Of a DNA stretch of 64,000 nucleotides, positions 1-8,541 are shown one piece after another. The stretch's first letter is position 1. Each line of letters opens with the position of its first letter. The notes beneath the pieces are model-generated. The model searched no databases. It was not told the origin of the DNA and was given only the letters and a program-made list of their open reading frames with translations. The translations under genes were made by a program, and so were the position numbers. This stretch comes from Chryseobacterium sp. W4I1 (GTDB taxonomy: Bacteria > Bacteroidota > Bacteroidia > Flavobacteriales > Weeksellaceae): the NCBI RefSeq assembly GCF_030816115.1, contig NZ_JAUSXQ010000001.1:744001-808000 (forward strand). The letters are read 5' to 3'.

Positions 1-4
1 AATA

Positions 5-38
5 ATAAAAAATCGGCCATTATAAATGGCCGATTTTC
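5..38 (-). terminator. Rho-independent terminator of the MORN-like gene
   Basis: A perfect 10-bp stem (AATCGGCCAT with ATGGCCGATT) and 5-nt loop. Read on the minus strand it is followed by a T-rich run, so it suits the end of the gene whose stop lies at 59. Confidence 0.75.
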
Positions 39-58
39 ATTAAAATTTAGAAAATATT

Positions 59-1582
59 TTAAAAATCATACAGAAGATCATCTTCCTGAATAGTTGTGCT
101 CATAATACTGTAAACATCCTGATCTTCAACCTCTGCAAGGATTTTAGAATCCTGGATAAGCTTTCCTTCAGGACTATATACTTTTAAAAGGATCCATTTT
201 CCGCTTCGTTCCAGTTCCTTTAAACCGGAATCTGTTTTATATTTAATTTTTCCGCTCTGAAGTATTCCGTCTTTTACAACTGCTTTATTAGCAGGTTTGC
301 CTTTCGTATACTGTATAATCTGCGATGTGAAACCTTCTGTTTCGTCTAAAGGCTGGGTATAGGTGTAAGTAATATTCCCTTTTTCATCATAAACAGTAGA
401 ATCATATCCTGTCTGTTTCGCATTCAGTTTTTTCTCATATTTCACCTTTCCATCTTCCATGAATGATTTTGAAACTACCAGAATACCATCTTTATAAAGC
501 TTTTCGCTGGGTTCTTCATATAAAGTGCCATTGTAAGGCATATCATCTTTGTAGGTTAAAGTCCCTTTCACCCTTCCGTCCGGAAAATAATATTTGATCT
601 CCTGTGTCATATTATCCTTTAGTACTCTTTCAGAAGACAACTTTCCATTTTCGTCAAAATATTTATTCAGGATGGTAGAACCGTTTTTATAAACATCAAT
701 GGCGGTAAAACTGGAAAAATCATAATTAAACTGATAATCCTCCCCATCCTGAGGTTTGTAATAATTGGATTCTTTATCATAAACATAGATAAGATTCCCT
801 ATTTTCTGGCCTGTTTCGTCATACGTTGTTTTATAGCCGTCTTTTTTGTTTTTCTTATCTTCCTGAAGGATCTTTCCGTTTTTTGAGTAAATGATGCTTT
901 CCGTTATCGTTCCGTCACCCTTTTGCTTTTCAATTTTAGATACCCTCATCGGATTATAATAATATTCTACCAGAACATTACCGTCAGAGCTTCCTGCATT
1001 ATTCGTTCCAATATATTTACCTTTTTCACCGTAATATTTTGTCTCGTATTTACCTTTACTGTCGGCATTTATTTCGTAACGGATTCCTTTGATATCCTCA
1101 TCATAAACTATGGTTTTGAAAGAGTCGGAGCTTTCATAAACAGTAATGCTGTTATACAGAGATGAAACTTCCGGATCTTTATAAGTGTACATTTTTCCCT
1201 TAAAAGTACCATCTGCCTTATACACAAGATCTTCCAAAGGTCTTCCTTTATCATCAAAAGTCTGGGATGGGCCTATCTGCTTTCCGCATGAAAAAGTTCC
1301 TGTACTTACCACTTTACCTTCTGGGCTGTACCAGGTTACCTTGCCATCATAAACCTCACTCCCGGGTGTAGCATCAGAGACTAAACCTTCCATCTGAAGT
1401 TGACCATTTTTATAGAAATCCTTTATTAGAGTAAGTTTACCCTTAGTTTCCGTTTCCCGGTAAAATTCCATTTTATCCTGAGTCGTTTTTTCCCAGTTTT
1501 CATCAAAATAGATTTTTTCCTGAGCACAAATACTGATGCTTAGTACCAATGCAAGAACTGCGTAAGTAAATAATCTTTTCAT
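59..1582 (-). CDS. Secreted MORN/YwqK-like repeat protein
   Basis: A 507-residue protein with a Sec signal peptide (hydrophobic stretch ending near the sequence SICAQ at residues 17-21). The rest is built from many short repeats of the type aromatic-x-x-x-G-x-hydrophobic followed by YY or VYDEKG, as in the MORN_2 family that automatic pipelines call YwqK-type antitoxin components. Such repeats form beta-hairpin ladders; no catalytic motif is visible. It is monocistronic, with a terminator just past its stop and a long AT-rich leader region upstream. The antitoxin name should not be taken literally: no partner toxin is adjacent and export argues against it. Function unknown; likely periplasmic or surface. 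Confidence 0.75.
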   Translation of the reverse strand: MKRLFTYAVLALVLSISICAQEKIYFDENWEKTTQDKMEFYRETETKGKLTLIKDFYKNGQLQMEGLVSDATPGSEVYDGKVTWYSPEGKVVSTGTFSCGKQIGPSQTFDDKGRPLEDLVYKADGTFKGKMYTYKDPEVSSLYNSITVYESSDSFKTIVYDEDIKGIRYEINADSKGKYETKYYGEKGKYIGTNNAGSSDGNVLVEYYYNPMRVSKIEKQKGDGTITESIIYSKNGKILQEDKKNKKDGYKTTYDETGQKIGNLIYVYDKESNYYKPQDGEDYQFNYDFSSFTAIDVYKNGSTILNKYFDENGKLSSERVLKDNMTQEIKYYFPDGRVKGTLTYKDDMPYNGTLYEEPSEKLYKDGILVVSKSFMEDGKVKYEKKLNAKQTGYDSTVYDEKGNITYTYTQPLDETEGFTSQIIQYTKGKPANKAVVKDGILQSGKIKYKTDSGLKELERSGKWILLKVYSPEGKLIQDSKILAEVEDQDVYSIMSTTIQEDDLLYDF

Positions 1583-1863
1583 GTTTTTATTATAGTTTTA
1601 AATAATTTGAATTAAGTGTAGAGTTTTGTTTATACGGAAGCCTGTGAATATCAATAAAATATAAAGTATGAATTTATTTAACGCTAATGGCAATTAATAA
1701 TTAATTTTATAAACATTTTTGTGGTATCAAATATAAATCAATTTGCTGAGAAATAAATAAAAATTCACCCCGTAAAATCACGGAAAAACATTGGTAGAGA
1801 TTAATATTTTAAGACTGCGAGAAAATAGTGAATCAAGGAATTTATCTTGAATAAAATGCATTT
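1583..1863. other. AT-rich intergenic region
   Basis: No gene-like reading frame or clear structured RNA was seen here. It must contain the promoter of the leftward MORN-like gene, but no convincing -7 box could be chosen among the many AT-rich candidates. Confidence 0.5.
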
Positions 1864-1974
1864 CTACCTTTTTATAAACCTATCAATTCCGAAAACTTTA
1901 TATCCGTAAAGAGAAAACATTCCCAACAGCATGATAAACAATATCTGTGAGAGGAAAAGAAGTAGGTCAGCCAT
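1864..1974 (-). CDS. Putative 36-residue single-pass membrane peptide
   Basis: A short frame starting MADLLLFLSQ contains one hydrophobic helix (about residues 4-25) and ends with a basic tail, DRFIKR. An in-frame upstream ATG at 2061 would give 65 residues, but the extra 29 residues look non-coding, so the inner ATG is preferred. Hydrophobic core plus positive C-terminal tail is a common layout of real small membrane proteins. It is divergent from scoA. No family is recognised; the call rests only on composition. Confidence 0.35.
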   Translation of the reverse strand: MADLLLFLSQILFIMLLGMFSLYGYKVFGIDRFIKR

Positions 1975-2098
1975 GTAGCTGTCCCTCGGGTGAGTTCCGA
2001 TCTTTGAATTATACCGTGAACAGGAATTGCTGAATAAGTGAAAAATCATCATAAAATTCAAATAAATTCCTAAGTACCATAAATATGAGAAAATTTAT

Positions 2099-2106
2099 TA
2101 AATTTA
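2099..2106 (+). promoter_or_regulatory. Candidate -7 box of scoA
   Basis: TAAATTTA matches the flavobacterial TAnnTTTG consensus except for the last base and lies 24 nt before the scoA ATG. Confidence 0.35.
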
Positions 2107-2130
2107 GCGGACAGAAAAATCTAATATTTC

Positions 2131-2832
2131 ATGATAGATAAAAGAGTAAAAAATGCAAAGGAAGCCATAGAAGGTATTCAGGATGGAATGACTTTAATGC
2201 TGGGTGGATTTGGTCTTTGCGGGATCCCTGAAAACTCCATTAATGCCTTGGTAGAAAGCGATGTAAAAGACTTAACGTGTATCTCCAACAATGCAGGGGT
2301 TGATGATTTCGGATTGGGATTATTGCTTCATAAAAGACAGATTAAGAAAATGATCTCTTCCTATGTAGGGGAAAATGCTGAATTTGAAAGACAGATGCTC
2401 TCCGGAGAATTAGACGTTGAGCTTACTCCACAGGGGACGCTTGCAGAAAAATGCAGGGCAGCACAGGCTGGAATTCCTGCTTTTTATACACCAGCAGGTT
2501 ACGGAACAGAAATAGCAGAAGGCAAGGAAGTGAAAGATTTCCACGGAAAGCCTCACATTTTAGAACATGCATACGAAGCAGATTATTCTATCGTGAAAGC
2601 CTGGAAAGGTGATCATGCAGGAAACCTGATTTTCAAAGGATCTGCCAGGAACTTTAATCATCCTATGGCAGGGGCAGCAAAAATTACTATTGCTGAAGTA
2701 GAAGAATTGGTAGCACCGGGAGAGCTCGATCCCAACCAGATTCATATTCCCGGAATTATGATCCAGAGAATCTTTCAGGGTGAACATTTTGAAAAAAGAA
2801 TTGAACAGAGAACGGTCAGAACAAAAGAATAA
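2131..2832 (+). CDS. scoA: 3-oxoacid CoA-transferase subunit A
   Basis: A 233-residue protein of the type I CoA-transferase alpha family. It binds CoA and, with subunit B, moves CoA from succinyl-CoA to acetoacetate or a related 3-oxoacid (ketone body and branched-chain catabolism, cytosol). The glycine-rich family motif [10 protein letters not shown] is at residues 25-34, and the length is normal. Unusually, the B subunit is not the next gene: an ABC exporter on the opposite strand lies between them, so A and B must be transcribed from separate promoters. A strong bidirectional hairpin follows the stop. Confidence 0.93.
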   Translation: MIDKRVKNAKEAIEGIQDGMTLMLGGFGLCGIPENSINALVESDVKDLTCISNNAGVDDFGLGLLLHKRQIKKMISSYVGENAEFERQMLSGELDVELTPQGTLAEKCRAAQAGIPAFYTPAGYGTEIAEGKEVKDFHGKPHILEHAYEADYSIVKAWKGDHAGNLIFKGSARNFNHPMAGAAKITIAEVEELVAPGELDPNQIHIPGIMIQRIFQGEHFEKRIEQRTVRTKE

Positions 2833-2863
2833 TTTTTTTGGAAAGACAGTTTTTCACAATAAA

Positions 2864-2900
2864 AACAAAGCGCTGAATAGATTTCAGCGCTTTGTTTGTT
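2864..2900. terminator. Bidirectional terminator between scoA and the ABC exporter
   Basis: A perfect 14-bp stem (AACAAAGCGCTGAA with its complement, 2864-2877 and 2883-2896) with T-rich runs on both sides, shared by two convergent genes. Confidence 0.85.
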
Positions 2901-4703
2901 TTATGCTTCAGAAACAGGCATTTTTCTTTCCCCGATCTGTTGTCTCCACATCGCATAGTACAGTCCTTTCTCTGCAATCAGATTATTATGCGACCCCATT
3001 TCTATGACTTGTCCCCGTTCAAGTACATAAATTCGGTCTGCATGCATAATCGTACTCAAACGGTGTGCAATAAGAACCGTAATCTGTTCCTTTTCTTTCG
3101 AGATATTTTTAATGGTAGATGTTATTTCCTCTTCTGTTATACTGTCAAGAGCAGAAGTCGCTTCATCAAAAATCAAGAGATGAGGTTTTCTTAAAAGTGC
3201 TCTTGCAATGGCAATTCTTTGTTTTTCTCCCCCACTCAGCTTCAGTCCACCTTCACCGATAACTGTTTCAATACCCTTTTCAGCTCTTTCCAGCAATGTG
3301 GTACAGCTTGATTTCTGCAGAGCAATCTGAAGATCAGATTCGGTAGCCTGGGGATTTACAAAAAGAAGATTTTCCTTGATGGTTCCTGCAAAAAGCTGAG
3401 TGTCCTGGGTGACAAAACCAATCTGATTTCTCAGTTCATCAAAATCAAACTCTTTTCCGTTGATCCCATTGTAAAAAATATTTCCTTCCTGAGGCCTGTA
3501 AAGTCCTACCAACAGTTTTACCAATGTGCTTTTTCCTGAACCACTGGGTCCCACAAAAGCGATGGTTTCCCCATTTTTAACATCAAATGATATATTATTT
3601 AAAGCTTTATACTGGGCAGACTGATGTTTAAAAGAAACATGTTTAAATTCCAGCTCTTCAATAGCACCGATCTGTTTTGGATGAAGAGGTTTTTCTTCCA
3701 CCTCCTTCTTCATTAAGTTATCAAAATTCTGAAGAGAAGCCTCAGCCTCACGGTAAGAAATAATAATATTCCCGATTTCCTGCATCGGCCCGAAAATAAA
3801 GAAACCATAAAACATCAGCGAGAGATATTGACCCGGAGTTACAATATTTTTAAAAATTAAAAGCAACAGGGTCATTGTAATCATCTGCTGAAGAAAATTC
3901 ACCATCGTTCCCTGGATAAAACTTAAAGAACGGATGCTTTTTACCTTTCTCAGCTCAAGTCCAAGAATCTTGTAGGTATTATTATTTAAGCGGATCACTT
4001 CCTGATTCGTTAATCCTAAACTTTTAACAATTTCTATATTTCTCAAACTTTCTGTTGTACTTCCGGCTAAAGCGGTAGTTTCAGAAACAATATTCTTCTG
4101 AATACTTTTAATCCTTTTGCTCAGTAAATTAGTAATAAAGGCAATCAGGAAAATCCCGCAGATATATACCGGCATAATCGACCAGTGAAGGCGGATTGCA
4201 TATACCGAAACGAAAATAATACTCACTAAAATTCCGAAGAAAATATTAATAAAGCTGGTAATAAATTTTACAGAATCCTCCCTTACTTTCGTTAAAATAG
4301 ACAAAGTTTCACCACTTCTCTGATCCTCAAATTCCTGAAAAGGCAGTGCCATAGAATGCTGTAAACCATCAGTAAATATTTTTGCACCAAACTTTTGAGT
4401 GATCACACTTACAGCATAATCCTGGAAAGCCTTAGCAATTCTGCTTATCATTGCAGTTCCGATCAGTAATCCCAAAAAATAAAATACACCATGATAAATT
4501 CCTTCACCGTATAAATATTGGTTCAGGTTTCTGGGTAAAAGCTTTTCCTTATCAAAAAAATTAGGATGCGTCACCAATCTATCCAGGATATTACCTGTAA
4601 TGGCTGGAGCAAATAAAGAAAAAACCTGATTAATGGTTGCTAAAAGCAAAGAAAGAGCAATCAGCCATTGATAAGGCCTAAGATATTTTAAAAGTATTTT
4701 CAT
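2901..4703 (-). CDS. ABC exporter, fused permease and ATPase (MsbA-like)
   Basis: A 600-residue half-transporter: an N-terminal six-helix membrane domain (about residues 15-310) followed by a nucleotide-binding domain. The Walker A motif GPSGSGKST is near residue 382, the signature LSGGEKQR near 487, the Walker B motif LIFDEATSALD near 507 and the H-loop HRLST near 544. It would work as a homodimer in the inner membrane and export a lipid, peptide or drug; the substrate cannot be read from sequence. It is transcribed between scoA and scoB but on the other strand. A weak -7 box (TAATTTTA on the minus strand near 4725) precedes it. Confidence 0.9.
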   Translation of the reverse strand: MKILLKYLRPYQWLIALSLLLATINQVFSLFAPAITGNILDRLVTHPNFFDKEKLLPRNLNQYLYGEGIYHGVFYFLGLLIGTAMISRIAKAFQDYAVSVITQKFGAKIFTDGLQHSMALPFQEFEDQRSGETLSILTKVREDSVKFITSFINIFFGILVSIIFVSVYAIRLHWSIMPVYICGIFLIAFITNLLSKRIKSIQKNIVSETTALAGSTTESLRNIEIVKSLGLTNQEVIRLNNNTYKILGLELRKVKSIRSLSFIQGTMVNFLQQMITMTLLLLIFKNIVTPGQYLSLMFYGFFIFGPMQEIGNIIISYREAEASLQNFDNLMKKEVEEKPLHPKQIGAIEELEFKHVSFKHQSAQYKALNNISFDVKNGETIAFVGPSGSGKSTLVKLLVGLYRPQEGNIFYNGINGKEFDFDELRNQIGFVTQDTQLFAGTIKENLLFVNPQATESDLQIALQKSSCTTLLERAEKGIETVIGEGGLKLSGGEKQRIAIARALLRKPHLLIFDEATSALDSITEEEITSTIKNISKEKEQITVLIAHRLSTIMHADRIYVLERGQVIEMGSHNNLIAEKGLYYAMWRQQIGERKMPVSEA

Positions 4704-4970
4704 TTTAGTAAATAATGCTGTAAAATTAGAGATATTATTTTGACTTACAGTATTAACCTCATTGATGGTTAAGAAAAATAATATGATAAGCCTGAATGCC
4801 GGAATAGAAGGTTGAAATGCTACATATCCTTGTAAAGGCTTTAAACTTTAATAAGAATATTTTGATAATATGGTCAATTAGTGACGCTTTCCGCTCAGTA
4901 ACTTCCTTCTTTCAGCAAAGCCCTTTTGTATTCAAGTGAAAAGAATTAAATTGCAGTCTAAGTTTTTACT

Positions 4971-5624
4971 ATGCTTACAAAAGAACAAATTGCCAAAAGA
5001 ATTTCAAAAGAACTGAAAGATCGTTATTATGTAAACCTGGGAATAGGTATCCCTACATTGGTCGCTAACTATGTTCCCGATGGTATTTCCGTAGAATTCC
5101 AGAGTGAAAACGGAGTTTTAGGGATGGGACCTTTTCCTTTTGAAGGAGAGGAAGATGCTGATATCATCAATGCCGGAAAACAGACCATTACTATTTTGGA
5201 AGGGGGTTCATTCTTCGATTCTGCTTTCAGTTTCGGAATGATTCGCGGTCAGAAAGTAGATCTTACCATCCTGGGAGCCATGGAAGTTTCAGAAAACGGA
5301 GACATTGCCAACTGGAAAATTCCTGGAAAAATGGTAAAAGGAATGGGAGGTGCAATGGACCTTGTGGCTTCTGCTGAGAATATTATCGTTGCCATGATGC
5401 ACGTGAATAAAGCTGGGGAAAGCAAGATCCTGAAAAAATGCAGCCTTCCGCTTACGGGTGTTAACTGCGTGAAAAGAGTAGTAACCGAACTGGCAGTATT
5501 GGATGTAACTCCAGCCGGATTCAAACTGGTTGAAAGAGCTCCAGGGGTTTCAGTCGAGCACATCGTAAAATCTACAGAAGCAGATCTAATCATTGAAGGT
5601 GAGATTCCTGAAATGCAATTTTAG
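4971..5624 (+). CDS. scoB: 3-oxoacid CoA-transferase subunit B
   Basis: A 217-residue type I CoA-transferase beta subunit. The catalytic glutamate that forms the CoA thioester is E46 in the motif SENGVLG (residues 45-51); the preceding NLGIGIPT glycine loop is also typical. It should pair with the A subunit encoded 2.1 kb upstream. The 267-nt leader region before it holds no gene. A terminator follows immediately, and an IS element has landed just behind that terminator without damaging the gene. Confidence 0.93.
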   Translation: MLTKEQIAKRISKELKDRYYVNLGIGIPTLVANYVPDGISVEFQSENGVLGMGPFPFEGEEDADIINAGKQTITILEGGSFFDSAFSFGMIRGQKVDLTILGAMEVSENGDIANWKIPGKMVKGMGGAMDLVASAENIIVAMMHVNKAGESKILKKCSLPLTGVNCVKRVVTELAVLDVTPAGFKLVERAPGVSVEHIVKSTEADLIIEGEIPEMQF

Positions 5625-5631
5625 ATAAAAC

Positions 5632-5660
5632 AAAACCTTGTCAACGACAAGGTTTTTTTA
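5632..5660 (+). terminator. Terminator of scoB
   Basis: An 11-bp stem AAAACCTTGTC/GACAAGGTTTT with a 3-nt loop and a run of seven T. Confidence 0.9.
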
Positions 5661-5711
5661 TTAATAATAATGTCTAGTCCTGAAATATCGATACACAAAA
5701 AAAGACTCGTT

Positions 5712-6146
5712 ATGGAAGAACATTTAGAAACGGCGTACATCAAACGTACACAGAGAGATTACAATTTGAGTTTGAAGCTTCAAATTGTAAGAGAAATAGA
5801 AGCAGGAAAGTCAGGAGTCACTGAGTGTGGTAAAAAATACGGTATCCAATCACGCTCTACGATTGTTAGTTGGCTTAGAAAATATGGTACCTTTGATTGG
5901 GAAAACCAAACGTCATTTAGCATGAAAAAGACTCCGGAACAGCGTATTATGGAATTGGAAGCTGAAGTTAAACTGCTTGAAAAGCAGAAAGCATTTTTAG
6001 AGAAACAGGCTTACATTGCAGATAAAAAGGTCATATTTTTCGATATGATGATTAATCTTGCTGAGAAAGAATATGATATTGATATCAGAAAAAACTTACC
6101 ATCCGAACAATCAGCCACTTCCGCAGTGAAGAAAAAGAAACGCTAA
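5712..6146 (+). CDS. IS3-family transposase OrfA (HTH, leucine zipper)
   Basis: A 144-residue DNA-binding subunit. The helix-turn-helix lies around residues 17-60 (ending SWLRKYG) and is followed by a coiled coil (EQRIMELEAEVKLLEKQKAF, near residues 75-94). A longer frame opens at 5670, but that ATG overlaps the first bases of the terminal inverted repeat, so the ATG at 5712 is chosen. The frame ends in an A-rich stretch with the heptamer G AAA AAG at 6131-6137, where a -1 slip joins it to orfB and gives a transposase of about 433 residues. Confidence 0.85.
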   Translation: MEEHLETAYIKRTQRDYNLSLKLQIVREIEAGKSGVTECGKKYGIQSRSTIVSWLRKYGTFDWENQTSFSMKKTPEQRIMELEAEVKLLEKQKAFLEKQAYIADKKVIFFDMMINLAEKEYDIDIRKNLPSEQSATSAVKKKKR

Positions 6147-6160
6147 TCTTTACCTGCGAA

Positions 6161-7012
6161 TTGTTCGGATTGAATAGACAAGTCTATTATAGAAGTATCA
6201 AACGGCATAAAAGCTCACAAAGCAAAGCTTCGAAAGTGATTAAACTGGTAGAAGATATTCGCGTAAAAATGCCAAAATTAGGAGGCAGGAAGCTGTATTT
6301 TCTTTTAAAGGAACCTTTAAGGTCTTTGAAAATAGAGAGGGATAAGTTTTTTGATATTCTGAGAGCTAATCATCTACTCATAATTCCCAAGAGAAGCTAT
6401 TGTATCACAACGAATTCTCATCATCGATTCAGAAAGCATAAAAACCTGATTCTGGATTATAGTATAAACAAACCCAATCAGGTTTGGGTAGCAGATATTA
6501 CCTATATCGGGAATAGAAAAAAGCCAAGTTATCTAAGCCTGATAACTGATGCTTATTCCAAGAAAATCGTTGGATATCATGTTGCAGACAACCTTAATAC
6601 AGAAAGCAGCCTTGTAGCATTGAGAAAGGCATTAAAGAGCAATAACATTGAAAAAGAACCACTGATCCATCATTCTGACAGAGGCTTACAATATTGTTCA
6701 AATGAGTATCAAAGGATTTTGAAAAAGCATCAATTAAAATGCAGTATGACACAGAATTCCGACCCTTACGAAAATGCTGTTGCAGAGAGAGTGAATGGTA
6801 TTTTAAAACAAGAATTTGATATCGATAAATATGATATTGAAACTTCCCTTAGAAGAACAATAGTCAATGAAGCTATTGGAATTTATAATGAATTACGACC
6901 TCATTTTTCGAATCATTATTTAACCCCAAATCAAATGCATAAACAAAAAGAAGTCAAAATGAAAACTTATAAAAGCAAAAACCAAAGCAAAAACAAATTT
7001 GCTCTGGTTTAA
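6161..7012 (+). CDS. IS3-family transposase OrfB (DDE integrase core)
   Basis: The catalytic half of the transposase. The three acidic residues are seen in the contexts WVADITYI, HHSDRGLQY and NAVAERVNG, the rve integrase pattern. The frame stays open upstream of the TTG at 6161, back to 6083, and that upstream stretch encodes TLIFTCELFGLNRQVYY, the normal beginning of OrfB. The protein is therefore probably made mainly as an OrfA-OrfB fusion by -1 frameshifting near 6131-6137 rather than from the TTG. Confidence 0.88.
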   Translation: MFGLNRQVYYRSIKRHKSSQSKASKVIKLVEDIRVKMPKLGGRKLYFLLKEPLRSLKIERDKFFDILRANHLLIIPKRSYCITTNSHHRFRKHKNLILDYSINKPNQVWVADITYIGNRKKPSYLSLITDAYSKKIVGYHVADNLNTESSLVALRKALKSNNIEKEPLIHHSDRGLQYCSNEYQRILKKHQLKCSMTQNSDPYENAVAERVNGILKQEFDIDKYDIETSLRRTIVNEAIGIYNELRPHFSNHYLTPNQMHKQKEVKMKTYKSKNQSKNKFALV

Positions 7013-7076
7013 TTATTTATTTTTGTCCTTGAATCTGTATCGGATTTTCAGGACTAGTCATATTTTTGAGCCATTC

Positions 7077-7291
7077 TAACTGACATAGGAAAATGTAGCG
7101 TTAAGAAAATAAAATCTGTGAACGTTAAGAAAATTCTACTGTTTGAAGCGCGAGACAAATTTTGAACCGAAGAACAAATAATGAATTCGCGCAAGTTTTA
7201 GAATTTTTAGAGATCAGGATTTATTTTTAGCGAAAGTTTCCAAGTCTTGAATTTTTGTTTCTTTTGTTTCAAGACAAAAGAAAAGAATAAA
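7077..7291. repeat. 215-bp direct repeat, copy 1
   Basis: It is about 95% identical to 7386-7600 without net insertions (constant offset 309). Inside are the stem pair GCGCGA (7148-7153)/TCGCGC (7187-7192) and, at the 3' end, a perfect 10-bp stem TTTCTTTTGT/ACAAAAGAAA. It has no coding capacity. It starts 17 bp beyond the IS right end. Confidence 0.85.
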
Positions 7292-7385
7292 TAGTAATCA
7301 GAGATTTTCCCCTCGCAGATTTAGCAGATGATACAGATTTTTCTCATTGTAAATGTTCTCAAAAAGTGTTATGAAAAACACTATT
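7292..7385. other. Spacer between the direct repeats
   Basis: A 94-bp non-coding spacer with a short segment (CTCGCAGATTTAGCAGAT, near 7312-7329) that recurs in variant form at about 21420 and, inverted, near 37093-37105. Confidence 0.5.
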
Positions 7386-7600
7386 TAACCGACATAGGAA
7401 AATGTAGCGTTAAAAAAATATATCCTGTGAACGTTAAGAAAATTCTACTGTTTGAAGCGCGAGATAAATTTTGAACCGAAGAACAAATAAAGAATTCGCG
7501 CAAGTTTTAGAATTTTTAGTGAACAGGATTTATTTTTAGCGAAAGTTTCCAAGTCTTGAATTTTTGTTTCTTTTGTTTCAAGACAAAAGAAAAGAATAAA
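7386..7600. repeat. 215-bp direct repeat, copy 2
   Basis: This is the second copy of the repeat at 7077-7291, with the same two potential hairpins. It ends 23 bp before the stop codon of the leftward DUF4197 gene, so its terminal hairpin could also help end that transcript. Confidence 0.85.
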
Positions 7601-7623
7601 ATTAAATTAAGTTCTAACTTCAT

Positions 7624-8439
7624 TTATTTCCCATCCTGCGCCCCAAAAACCTTCTGTAAAATAGAAGTTGTTCTCATTGCCGGAGTATTTCGGATTCCGC
7701 TTTCCTTGTCAGCTACCATCTTGAATACCCCGTTAATAGTTTCAGTGGTAACATATTCATTAAGATCGGTCGTTACAGACTGTCCTGTAAAAGTATTGTA
7801 CTTTGAAATCAGGTTTTTCCATACCGTATCTGCACCCACTTTTCCCAATGAAGCTTTTACCTTTGGCTGGAAGGCTGTAAACAACTGACTTTGTGTTTTG
7901 GTCTGTAAATAATTGGTCGCTGCATTATCACTGCTTAATAAAATATTTTTAGCATCCGTGATCGTCATTGAAGTAATGGCTTTGGTAAAAATAGGAGCGG
8001 CTTCTGTTACCGCATCCTCAGCAGCTCTGTTTAATAATTTTACTCCTTCATCAGCAAGACTTCCCATTCCCAGAGAGCGGAGTGTGGTATCAATTTTTCT
8101 TAGTTTTTCTGGCATTAAGATTTTTACCGCTTCATTCTTTAAGAATCCGTCTGTCAAAGCCAGTTTCTTCACACCATCAGTTACCCCAAGGCTTAACGCT
8201 TCCTTTAATCCTGAAGAAATCTGCGTTGAGGTTAAACTTCCCAGATTAACAGGAGAGGTTTTAGTAGTAGTGGTGGTATTAGTTGTAGCAGTGGTTGTTG
8301 TAGAACTTTTAGGTTTTGATGGATTATCAAGGTCAACACCGGTTTTGGTTTTAACGGTAGATTTGATAATGTCTAAGAGCTGTGCCTGTGAGGAAACTGA
8401 AAGTAACAGGGCAGCAGCGAATAAAATATTTTTTCTCAT
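7624..8439 (-). CDS. Secreted DUF4197 protein
   Basis: A 271-residue protein with a Sec signal peptide (residues 1-19, ending SSQAQ) and a low-complexity Ser/Thr-rich linker (about 40-65, largely TTT and NTT) before the conserved DUF4197 domain (about 67-265, starting LGSLTSTQISSGLKEAL). Members are periplasmic or lipoprotein-like helical proteins of unknown function, common in Bacteroidota and Proteobacteria. The gene is monocistronic and divergent from the hexosaminidase. A clear -7 box lies 14 nt upstream. Confidence 0.85.
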   Translation of the reverse strand: MRKNILFAAALLLSVSSQAQLLDIIKSTVKTKTGVDLDNPSKPKSSTTTTATTNTTTTTKTSPVNLGSLTSTQISSGLKEALSLGVTDGVKKLALTDGFLKNEAVKILMPEKLRKIDTTLRSLGMGSLADEGVKLLNRAAEDAVTEAAPIFTKAITSMTITDAKNILLSSDNAATNYLQTKTQSQLFTAFQPKVKASLGKVGADTVWKNLISKYNTFTGQSVTTDLNEYVTTETINGVFKMVADKESGIRNTPAMRTTSILQKVFGAQDGK

Positions 8440-8452
8440 TGTATCTTTTTTG

Positions 8453-8460
8453 CAAATTTA
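8453..8460 (-). promoter_or_regulatory. -7 box of the DUF4197 gene
   Basis: The minus strand reads TAAATTTG, a perfect TAnnTTTG box 14 nt before the ATG, implying a very short leader. Confidence 0.6.
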
Positions 8461-8541
8461 GATGTTTTATTATTTAATAAGTTAAATCACCAAAGAGTTT
8501 TAGAAAATAATTATATTAGCTAAAACCTTAATCTAACCTAA

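Larger units (their letters stand above)
5671..7060 (+). mobile_element. IS3-family insertion sequence, about 1390 bp
   Basis: The ends are imperfect inverted repeats of about 25 bp starting 5'-TG and finishing CA-3', as in IS3: the left end begins TGTCTAGTCCTGAAAT at 5671 and the right end, read inward, begins TGACTAGTCCTGAAAA at 7060. Four positions differ over 25. Inside are the two usual frames, orfA (HTH) and orfB (DDE), with orfB in the -1 frame. No matching 3-4 bp target duplication is seen (taa on the left, tat on the right), so the insertion is old or was rearranged. Both frames look intact, so it may still be active. Confidence 0.88.

Noticed and set aside
923..1165. 80-codon plus-strand frame inside the MORN-like gene
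   Set aside because: Shadow of the opposite strand; no start signals and an implausible composition.
7913..8461. 182-codon plus-strand frame opposite the DUF4197 gene
   Set aside because: It mirrors a real gene in composition (poly-Val run opposite the Thr-rich linker), has no promoter and no protein-like features.
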